From Rhodospirillales bacterium (GTDB lineage: Bacteria; Pseudomonadota; Alphaproteobacteria; Rhodospirillales_A; JACZKS01), in contig JABGRG010000105.1 in NCBI GenBank assembly GCA_018648445.1, forward strand, positions 1 to 13,382: a DNA stretch of 13,382 bases, in the 5' to 3' direction. Below, piece by piece: positions 7,415 to 13,382 of this stretch. The notes beneath the pieces are model-generated. The model was given only the letters and a program-made list of their open reading frames with translations, was not told the DNA's origin and searched no databases. The stretch's first letter is position 1. Every line of letters begins with the position of its first letter. Both the position numbers and the translations under genes were made by a program.

Positions 7415-9256
7415 TCACAGGCCATAATACCACGGAACAACCAGCGTGAAGGTGGCCCACAGAATAAATATCAGCGGAATCCCGACCCGTGTGAAGTCAA
7501 GAAAGCGGTAGTGCCCGGGCCCCATGACCAACAGATTGGTCTGATATCCAATGGGTGAACCGAACGAACAGTTCGCCGCGAAAACAACGGCCACGGCGAA
7601 AGGCTCGGGATGGGTGCCCAGTTCAACGGCCATATCGACGGCAATGGGCGTGAATAACACCGCAGTGGTCTTCGTGCTGATGATATTGGAAAGCCCGGCC
7701 ACCAAAAGGAAGAAGAACGACAGCACCGTCACCGGGCTGGCGTCGCCGACAAGTAGGAGCAGTCCGTGGGCAAGAAAAGCAGCGCCCCCCGTTCCCTGAA
7801 GGCATACACCCATGGCCAGCGCCGCGCCGATGGTGGTGGCAATCTTGGGATCGACGGCGCGAGTCGCCTGCCGCACATTGACAACCCCGGTGGCGATCAT
7901 GGCGATGGCCCCGCAAAGGGTGGCGACAACGATGGGAATAACGCCGGCAGCCGCCAGCGAAACGGCGCCGATGAATATGATCAAAGCCCGTCTGGCATGG
8001 GTAACAACAGGCAATTCCTCGGCCGACCATTCGATCAGCACGATGTCGCTGTTGCGTTTAAGCGCCTCGATATCCGGGGTCTGTCCCTGAAACAAAAGCA
8101 CGTCACCGGCTTTGAGGCGAATATCGGTAAGCCGGGTGCGGATCATCCGCGAGCGCCTTTGCACCCCCAATACGATACACCGGGTCTGGTAGCGAAAGCC
8201 GATCTGCAGCAAGGTCCGGCCGATAAATCTCGAAGCCGGTGTGATCATGGCTTCGGCCAGCATGCGTTCGCCCTCGCCCCACGGCGCATGGTCTTCATCA
8301 TCATCCAGACGCGGGAACAGCAGTCCCGGATCGTCGGTCAGGGCATCGGTCAACGCCTTGCGGGTGGCGGCGACCACCAGAATATCGTCGGGCCGCAATG
8401 TCACGTCCTCGAAAGGCGGCAAGATGGCTTCCTCGCCGCGCTGGACGATGCGCACCGTCATGTCCGGCAAATCCTGGAAAATGCCGCCCCGCGCGCTTTT
8501 TCCGACGAGCCCCGATCCTTCGGCCAGCGTCAGTTGAGCAATGAACTGTTTTCCGCCGCTGCCCAGAAGGCGTTCAACCAGCGAAGCCCGGTCGGGAAGC
8601 AGGCTGGGTGCGGCCAGGTAAACGTAAATAAACCCGACGGACGCCATGATCAGGCCCGGAACCGTGAAATCGAAGAAGTCGAAAGGCCGTTCGCCGACTT
8701 CGATCAGGGCACTGTTGACCAGAAGGTTGGTGCTGGACCCGACCAGCGTCGTCATGCCGCCCAGCACGGCCGCAAAACTGAGCGGAATCATCACCTTGCT
8801 GACCGAGCGGCCGAACCGTGCGGCCAGAACCTGCATCACCGGAATGAAGATGACGACAACCGGAATATTATTGAGGAACCCACTGACCCCCAATGCCACG
8901 ATGAGCACCAGCCCGACCGAGAGCCAGGCCCTGTTTCCACCGAGTGCCAGGATCATTCGCGCACCCCGGTCGAGAACACCGGTGGACACCATTCCCTGAC
9001 CCATGACCAGCAAGGCCAGCACGGTAATCAGCGCCGGATTGGCGAACCCCTGCAAGATTCGGGTGGGACTGAGAGGGTTGGCGCCGGATGGTTCAACCAG
9101 CGGAAAAACGGAGAAAAGAAGCAAAAGGGCGCAGACAACGCCGATAGACGTCACTTCCATAGGCGCGCGTTCCAGCGCGTACATGACCAGCGCGCCGATA
9201 ACGATGACGAAAACCGCCATCATATGGAAAGTGACGCCAATCTCAGCGTCTGCCAT
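7415..9256 (-). CDS. SLC13/DASS family permease with two TrkA-C (RCK_C) domains
   Basis: Inner-membrane transporter of 613 residues with the common bacterial layout of this subgroup. An N-terminal membrane half (about 10-220) is followed by two cytosolic TrkA-C regulatory domains (about 238-306 and 332-402; GxxLIGKSARGG- and LRPDDILVV-type motifs), then a C-terminal membrane half (about 422-613). Both substrate-site loops of the DASS fold are present: SSTNLLV with Asn177, and SPIGYQTNLLV with Asn574. Relatives carry dicarboxylates, sulfate or other divalent anions, usually with Na+. The substrate cannot be read from this sequence, and the pathway is not indicated by the neighbours. ATG 9256 is the longest reading. 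The ribosome site is poor (GAGG almost touching the start, GGGGGG further away), so Met12 or Met13 remain possible. It lies 66 bp after the methyltransferase gene and 70 bp before the lipoprotein gene. Confidence 0.92.
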   Translation of the reverse strand: MADAEIGVTFHMMAVFVIVIGALVMYALERAPMEVTSIGVVCALLLLFSVFPLVEPSGANPLSPTRILQGFANPALITVLALLVMGQGMVSTGVLDRGARMILALGGNRAWLSVGLVLIVALGVSGFLNNIPVVVIFIPVMQVLAARFGRSVSKVMIPLSFAAVLGGMTTLVGSSTNLLVNSALIEVGERPFDFFDFTVPGLIMASVGFIYVYLAAPSLLPDRASLVERLLGSGGKQFIAQLTLAEGSGLVGKSARGGIFQDLPDMTVRIVQRGEEAILPPFEDVTLRPDDILVVAATRKALTDALTDDPGLLFPRLDDDEDHAPWGEGERMLAEAMITPASRFIGRTLLQIGFRYQTRCIVLGVQRRSRMIRTRLTDIRLKAGDVLLFQGQTPDIEALKRNSDIVLIEWSAEELPVVTHARRALIIFIGAVSLAAAGVIPIVVATLCGAIAMIATGVVNVRQATRAVDPKIATTIGAALAMGVCLQGTGGAAFLAHGLLLLVGDASPVTVLSFFFLLVAGLSNIISTKTTAVLFTPIAVDMAVELGTHPEPFAVAVVFAANCSFGSPIGYQTNLLVMGPGHYRFLDFTRVGIPLIFILWATFTLVVPWYYGL

Positions 9257-9322
9257 GCCTCAAGCCCCCCGCATCATTCGGAAGCATCTATTCAGTTTTG
9301 CAGCGATATGGGAAATGAGCAA

Positions 9323-9811
9323 TCAGTTCTTTCGATACAGATTATATCGTTTGGCGGGAACTCCTTCGGGAAGGGCCAGACGCTCCCAATCATCCAATCC
9401 GAGATTTTGATCTGACGCGACGATACCGCCCGTCGCCAACAGGGGCGGAAGACAGCCCCCAAGGAAGGCTGCGATGCGCGCGTTCTCCTCGTCGTCGCCG
9501 GTCCCTATATCGGAGTGCACCAACGCGGCGGGACCACCGATCCTCTGCATGGCTTCGGGCAATGTCTCAAATATATTACCCAAAACCATGTGATCATCGT
9601 CGGGAATGCATGCCGGATGGGCAGCAACGCGCCGATCAAACACGAAAATCTCGCGTTCAGGAAAAAGGGTGCGAAGGTGATCATAGGTGCGGCCGTTGCC
9701 CAGCCCCAGTTCCAGGACCGGCCCTTTCACCCCGTCGATCATTCCGGCCAACATATTCAGGCAATCGCGTTGGGCAGACACCCGACGGATAAAGCTATCG
9801 AGACGACTCAT
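9323..9811 (-). CDS. Small class I SAM-dependent methyltransferase
   Basis: 162 residues, cytosolic. Motif I is clear (VLELGLGNGRTYDHLR, residues 32-47), followed by an acidic second strand end (IFVFDRR, Asp59) and VHSDIGTGDDEEN around residues 98-110. The opening SRLDSFIRRVSAQRDCL and short length fit the family that Pfam calls Methyltransf_17, by recollection. The substrate of that family is not known to me. The frame is open 12 codons further upstream, but I choose ATG 9811 because it overlaps the stop of the preceding cNMP gene as ATGA, a translational-coupling signature, and because it gives the expected N-terminus. The tight coupling implies the two proteins are needed in a fixed ratio or in the same process. 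Confidence 0.85.
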   Translation of the reverse strand: MSRLDSFIRRVSAQRDCLNMLAGMIDGVKGPVLELGLGNGRTYDHLRTLFPEREIFVFDRRVAAHPACIPDDDHMVLGNIFETLPEAMQRIGGPAALVHSDIGTGDDEENARIAAFLGGCLPPLLATGGIVASDQNLGLDDWERLALPEGVPAKRYNLYRKN

Positions 9812-10329
9812 TTGTTGTTTGTTCCCAGAACCGGCGCGGGTGCGCACGGATGGGCCGCATCGGATATGGATTGCAGGCTGCGGACCTGCTCTTCGACCAC
9901 TTCGAAGCGCTCCGTCGTGCGCGCGATTTTATCACTCAGCATCTGCATCACGCCCAACGCAGTGTCCGGATTTTCGGTCACCATACGCAGGAACATGTCC
10001 CCTTCGACCCGTAGCACCTTTACCTGACCCTTGGCACGGATCGTCGCAACCCTGGGCGAATTCCTGAAAATGGCCATTTCACCGAACAATTCGTGACGCC
10101 CCAGCGTTCCGATTACCATTTCGTTGTCGGCCTTTCCGGCGCAGATCAGCACCTCTCCCTGGTCGATCAGATAGGCGCTATCGGCCTCTTCACCCTCGTA
10201 GAAAAGGACCTCGCAATCGTCGAAGGTCAGATAATCGCAAGCGAACGCCAAAAGTTTCAGCTTCGACGAGTCGAGCTTCGAAAATATTGGGACGCTCCGC
10301 AAAACCTGAACTGCTTCACCAAAATCCAC
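9808..10329 (-). CDS. Stand-alone cyclic nucleotide-binding domain protein
   Basis: 173 residues, with one cNMP-binding (CRP-like) beta-roll over about 8-120 and then a helical, possibly coiled-coil segment (about 121-156). The phosphate-binding cassette is intact: FGEMAIFRNSPRVATIRA (82-99), where Glu84 would contact the ribose hydroxyl and Arg93 the cyclic phosphate. Binding of cAMP or cGMP is therefore plausible. There is no helix-turn-helix domain, so this is not a CRP/FNR-type regulator; it more likely controls a partner protein. The start is GTG 10329, with GGGAG 8-9 nt upstream. It lies 67 bp after the ABC gene and overlaps the methyltransferase start by 4 bp. The context suggests it senses a cyclic nucleotide on behalf of the ABC-like protein. 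Confidence 0.9.
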   Translation of the reverse strand: MDFGEAVQVLRSVPIFSKLDSSKLKLLAFACDYLTFDDCEVLFYEGEEADSAYLIDQGEVLICAGKADNEMVIGTLGRHELFGEMAIFRNSPRVATIRAKGQVKVLRVEGDMFLRMVTENPDTALGVMQMLSDKIARTTERFEVVEEQVRSLQSISDAAHPCAPAPVLGTNNK

Positions 10330-10396
10330 GGATCAACTCCCTTTATCACGGTTAAATTATGCTTCCGGCCCTATTTTTCCGAGCTCTGGGCCTTTT

Positions 10397-13045
10397 TTAC
10401 TCGGCGGCAGTCGCACTCTCCAACCATCCGCCGGGTTTTTCAAGATCGGAGACCGACCCTTGCTCCAATACCTTGCCGCTTTCCATGACCACAACATGGT
10501 CAAACAGCCGAGCCTGATCGATCTGGTTAAGGACCCAAATCAGCCCGCGGTCTCTCATTTCCTCGAACACGCCCTTCATGATGAAATCCTGAACGCTCGG
10601 CGCCATCGCCGCCGTCGCCCCGTCGAGGATCAGAATATCCGGTCGTTTCAGCAGACACCTCGCGATCGCCAGTTGTTGCCTTTGACCCGGCGTCAATCGT
10701 CCGCCTCCGATGCCGACCGGCGCTTCCAGACCCAATTCCAAAAGCGCGCGGCGCAAATTCAATGAATTGACAACCTCTTCGATAGCCTGCCCGACATCCT
10801 TCTCCGCCTGCCGCCTGCCATAGACCAAACGACCAAACAAAATGTTATCCTGAACCGATGCCGCGGCGTTGTATTCGTCGGCATCGAAAAATGCGACCGA
10901 CGGCCGCAACCCCGGAGGCAACTCCTCAGCAAAAACCTTGCGGGCCTCCAGTAATTTGTCCTGGATATCGTCTTCGATCAGTCCGAGCCGGTGGCGTGCC
11001 GGTATCAGGCGGAACGGCAACGACATGAGCATACTGCGATCTTCGGCATCGAGGTCGTCCACGCCCGAACCGTCAACGTGGCGCACGATTTGCTGGAATT
11101 CCGGCAGTTGTTCCGCCGCGATGAAGCTGAAGCGTTCGAAATACTCGTGATCGGCGGGAATGTCCTGGAACAGCTCGACCATGATCGAGGCAACCTTCAC
11201 GCCGGTATCAAGGATGGCGTCCGTCAGATCGGCCTTCTCAAGAACCGAGAGAACGTATTCGTTGTCGCCCAGATTATCCAAATCGAAGGCATCGCCGATG
11301 GGTGTTCCAAACAACAGATTTTCGGCCACCGTCATGTTTACGTTGTAACGATCCGCAGCAAAGGGTTCGACCAGTTTTGATAGCGCGGGATCGCCTTCGA
11401 ACCGTTTTCGCAGGACTGCACGCGCTTCCAGAACGCGGCCCGCAAGGTCAGGCCGGGCGACCGGGTCAAGGGGACTGTTCAGGCCGAACCGGTATACGCC
11501 GTCCTCCAAATCGACGGTTCGCAGGACTTCCAGCGTACGCTGAGTCAAGCTCTCCATATCGGCGACCCCGGCGGCGGTGAAATCGATCCAACCGGCGTTT
11601 AGGTCGCTGGCAGTATTACCCGAAGCAATCGCTTCATCGACAAACCAGTCGTGATCCTTCTGGCCTTGCTCATCGTACTCGGCGGCCCGCAAGGGCCGGT
11701 GTTTCAGCCCGTAATACAGGTTGTTGGCGACACTGCCTGAAAATAGAAAGGCGTTTTCATCGACGTAGGCAATGCGGCGCCCGGTAACGGCCTCGGGCAG
11801 AGCGGTCAGATTATGATCACCAACTCGAATGGTTCCCGCAGTCGGCATAAGAAGACGAGCGAGAATTTTCGCAACACCGGAGCGTCCCGCCCCGCCCGCG
11901 CCGATAACGGCCATGCGGCGGTCGGCCTGGAAGCTGAAGGTGGCGCCGTCGATCATCTTGAAACCGCCCTCCTCTTCAAGCACGAGATTGGTGGCGATGA
12001 CGGAACCGTGCAACTGAGGTAACGGGTCGGGTTCTTCGCTCTGCAGAGCCGCATCAATCATATCGGCGGGCTGGAACTGCTCGACCAGTTGGTCGTATTT
12101 GATGCGAGCGTCCTCTTTGGTCTGGTAGTAGCGCAGAAGCTCCTTCCAGGGGCCGGAAAGATCCTTGTAGGCGGCAAGAATGGCGACCAAGGCGCCAAAG
12201 GTGAGATCACCGGCGATTACCAGATATCCACCGATCGAGTAGAACAAAAACGGCGTCAATTGGGCCAGGAAATTGTTGAGAAATTTGATAAAGAATTTTT
12301 TGCGGTAGATCTGGTAACGGATATGGAAGATCAGTCCAACGCGGCTGGAAAAATCCGCCAGTTCCAGCTCGGACGTATCATTGGAGTGAATTTCCTGAAT
12401 TCCCGAGACGGTTTCGCCGATCCGCTCGGACAGCTTGCGCACGGCCTGCACCCGCCGCTTGCCCAGCGCGTTTACCCGCCGTTGCAACTTCGGGATAATG
12501 TACATCTGCACCGGATAAAGAGCGACGGCAGCAACACCCAAAATCGGGTCCTGCACAAACATGAACACCAGGATGGTTAACAGCGTTCCACCCTGGAACG
12601 CCGGGCCGGCGAAGGCATCGCCGAAAAACCCCCCCAGGGGTTCGCCCTCCACCGTGATCATGGCGATGATCTCGCCCTGGGAAATGCGCCGAAAATGGGG
12701 TAGCGGAAAGCGCAAAACACGGCTGAAAAGCTGATAGCGCAGACGGCGCAACATGCGTTCGCCCAATTGTCCCTTGTAAACATTAATCCAGAACTTGAAC
12801 CCGCCGTTGACGAACACAAGGCAGATAAATCCGACGCAAAGCAAAAGCAGGAACTCCACCTGCTCGAAGGAATAGCCGAATACGCTGCGTGGGAAATCGG
12901 CGCCGCCGATGGCTTCGTTAATGATCGTCTTGGGCAGATCCAGCGTCATGTAGAGAAACGGGAAAGAAAACAGCGTGGAACCCAGCAAAACCAATTGCTG
13001 TGCCTTGCTGTGTGCGAATATGTAGCGGAATAACGTCGACTCCAT
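10397..13045 (-). CDS. ABC exporter-like protein with expanded, degenerate nucleotide-binding domain
   Basis: 882 residues. An ABC type-I exporter membrane domain (about 15-300, with hydrophobic stretches near 17-35, 63-80, 152-180 and 263-292) is followed by one nucleotide-binding domain. Key positions are altered: Walker A reads GAGGAGRS (382-389), with Arg388 for the Lys; the Q-loop Gln is Glu430; the signature is LTPGQ (784-788); Walker B is ILILD (Asp808) but the catalytic Glu is Gly809; the switch His is Asn840. About 354 residues separate Glu430 from the signature, against roughly 60 in MsbA, and the extra part carries two further copies of the Q-loop segment. The ORF could start at ATG 13138. 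I prefer ATG 13045 for its GGGGAGAGG site and its N-terminus (MESTLFRYIF), which I recall from related exporters. Nucleotide binding is possible; normal hydrolysis looks unlikely. The substrate is unknown. Confidence 0.9.
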   Translation of the reverse strand: MESTLFRYIFAHSKAQQLVLLGSTLFSFPFLYMTLDLPKTIINEAIGGADFPRSVFGYSFEQVEFLLLLCVGFICLVFVNGGFKFWINVYKGQLGERMLRRLRYQLFSRVLRFPLPHFRRISQGEIIAMITVEGEPLGGFFGDAFAGPAFQGGTLLTILVFMFVQDPILGVAAVALYPVQMYIIPKLQRRVNALGKRRVQAVRKLSERIGETVSGIQEIHSNDTSELELADFSSRVGLIFHIRYQIYRKKFFIKFLNNFLAQLTPFLFYSIGGYLVIAGDLTFGALVAILAAYKDLSGPWKELLRYYQTKEDARIKYDQLVEQFQPADMIDAALQSEEPDPLPQLHGSVIATNLVLEEEGGFKMIDGATFSFQADRRMAVIGAGGAGRSGVAKILARLLMPTAGTIRVGDHNLTALPEAVTGRRIAYVDENAFLFSGSVANNLYYGLKHRPLRAAEYDEQGQKDHDWFVDEAIASGNTASDLNAGWIDFTAAGVADMESLTQRTLEVLRTVDLEDGVYRFGLNSPLDPVARPDLAGRVLEARAVLRKRFEGDPALSKLVEPFAADRYNVNMTVAENLLFGTPIGDAFDLDNLGDNEYVLSVLEKADLTDAILDTGVKVASIMVELFQDIPADHEYFERFSFIAAEQLPEFQQIVRHVDGSGVDDLDAEDRSMLMSLPFRLIPARHRLGLIEDDIQDKLLEARKVFAEELPPGLRPSVAFFDADEYNAAASVQDNILFGRLVYGRRQAEKDVGQAIEEVVNSLNLRRALLELGLEAPVGIGGGRLTPGQRQQLAIARCLLKRPDILILDGATAAMAPSVQDFIMKGVFEEMRDRGLIWVLNQIDQARLFDHVVVMESGKVLEQGSVSDLEKPGGWLESATAAE
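10832..11773 (-). repeat. Three diverged copies of a 22-residue Q-loop/coupling segment within the ABC protein
   Basis: Copy 1 is at 11708-11773 (residues 425-446, the normal Q-loop position), copy 2 at 11306-11371 (559-580) and copy 3 at 10832-10897 (717-738). Copies 2 and 3 align without gaps and share 11 of 22 residues: V1, F4, A6, D7, Y9, N10, V15, N18, L20, F21 and G22. Copy 1 aligns over the same length and shares with copy 3 A2, D5, S14, V15, N18 and G22, plus conservative changes. The repeat is at protein level; I see no long DNA identity. Confidence 0.75.
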
Positions 13046-13157
13046 GCCTCTCCCCGATACTGCCGTCAGCAGCGATCCCATCAAACCATGGATGAGCCCC
13101 CCTCGCCAAATAGAGAAATAAGCACTCTTCCCGCCCATTCAAACCACTTGGCGTCGC

Positions 13158-13382
13158 TCAGGTCTTCTTTTCTGCCCCCTCGACGCGAACGATTGTCGGA
13201 TTGTCCGCCGTCCGGGTCAAATCGAAATCAAGAATCTCAATTGCCTCGGCATTTTTCGAGGGATGCTGCGGCAAGGTAATCGCCGACAGGGCATCACGTA
13301 ACGGCCCGTTTCGATCTGTTTTGCGCATTTTGACGAAAAATCTTGCGCAGCCTCGCCGACGCGCCCGGTCCGCGTACCAATG
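13158..13382 (-). CDS. C-terminal end of an unrecognised protein (5' part beyond window)
   Basis: A minus-strand frame is open from the right edge to a TGA at 13158, giving 74 residues. It begins HWYADRARRRGCARFFVKM and ends VEGAEKKT. The first third is rich in Arg; the rest (ALSAITLPQ, AIEILDFDL, TIVRVEG) has ordinary soluble-protein composition. I do not recognise a family. The other two frames on this strand stop within the stretch, which favours this one. An internal ATG at 13328 would give a 56-residue protein, but it has no good ribosome site, so a longer gene starting outside is more likely. The 112 bp from here to the preferred ABC start contain no gene I can support. Confidence 0.5.
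   Translation of the reverse strand, partial: HWYADRARRRGCARFFVKMRKTDRNGPLRDALSAITLPQHPSKNAEAIEILDFDLTRTADNPTIVRVEGAEKKT

Noticed and set aside
7766..9415. Plus-strand open frame (549 codons) opposite the SLC13 permease
   Set aside because: Antisense to a clear membrane transporter; composition (His, Gln, Asp, Arg) is that of a mirror frame, with no ribosome site or domain.
10370..10396. GGCCC/GGGCC inverted repeat followed by T6 on the plus strand, just after the ABC stop
   Set aside because: Only 5 bp of stem with a 16-nt loop, and the T-run is on the wrong strand for the ABC gene; too weak to call a terminator, and the next gene seems to be in the same unit.
13046..13138. Upstream extension of the ABC gene (31 more codons from ATG 13138)
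   Set aside because: The ribosome site at 13138 is poor, while GGGGAGAGG precedes ATG 13045, where the family-like N-terminus begins. The longer form is not excluded.
1..13382. CRISPR arrays, tRNA/rRNA genes, insertion sequences, toxin-antitoxin pairs
   Set aside because: None seen: no regularly spaced direct repeats, no transposase-like frame, no terminal inverted repeats, and no tRNA-like cloverleaf noticed by eye.

Overview
The window looks like chromosomal DNA of a free-living alphaproteobacterium, probably near the Rhodospirillales. The evidence is moderately high GC, a SerC of the alphaproteobacterial/archaeal type, an apparent serC-type RNA leader, and a SerA of the long ACT-containing form. 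The genus assignment is inference. All ten genes I can support lie on the minus strand, so transcription runs from high to low coordinates. The plus-strand open frames are antisense shadows.

In transcription order (high to low): (a) 13382-13158, the C-terminal end of an unrecognised protein. (b) 13045-10397, a large ABC exporter-like protein with a grossly expanded and degenerate nucleotide-binding domain, then a stand-alone cyclic-nucleotide-binding protein (10329-9808) and a small SAM-dependent methyltransferase (9811-9323). The last two overlap as ATGA. (c) 9256-7415, an SLC13/DASS-type permease with two TrkA-C (RCK_C) domains. (d) 7344-6841, a small putative lipoprotein, and 6828-5896, an exported caspase-like (C14) protein with a proline/glutamine-rich tail; only 12 bp separate them. 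(e) A strong sigma70-like promoter (-35 at 5887-5892, -10 at 5864-5869) and a short structured leader that hides the ribosome-binding site, then serC (5802-4645) and serA (4634-3057), the first two serine biosynthesis steps, ending in a perfect 13-bp inverted repeat. (f) 2848-1, a membrane-bound hybrid histidine kinase with a periplasmic amino-acid-binding-protein-like sensor, two PAS domains, a kinase core and a receiver domain. It runs off the left edge.

serC-serA is conventional. The most unusual locus is the ABC / cNMP / methyltransferase group. The ABC protein has Arg for the Walker A Lys, Gly for the catalytic Glu, Asn for the switch His, and about 290 extra residues between the Q-loop and the signature motif. 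The Q-loop/coupling segment itself is present three times as a diverged 22-residue repeat. With a cNMP sensor that lacks a DNA-binding domain encoded next to it, this could be a cyclic-nucleotide-linked membrane complex rather than a standard pump. The secreted caspase/lipoprotein pair is the second item of interest.
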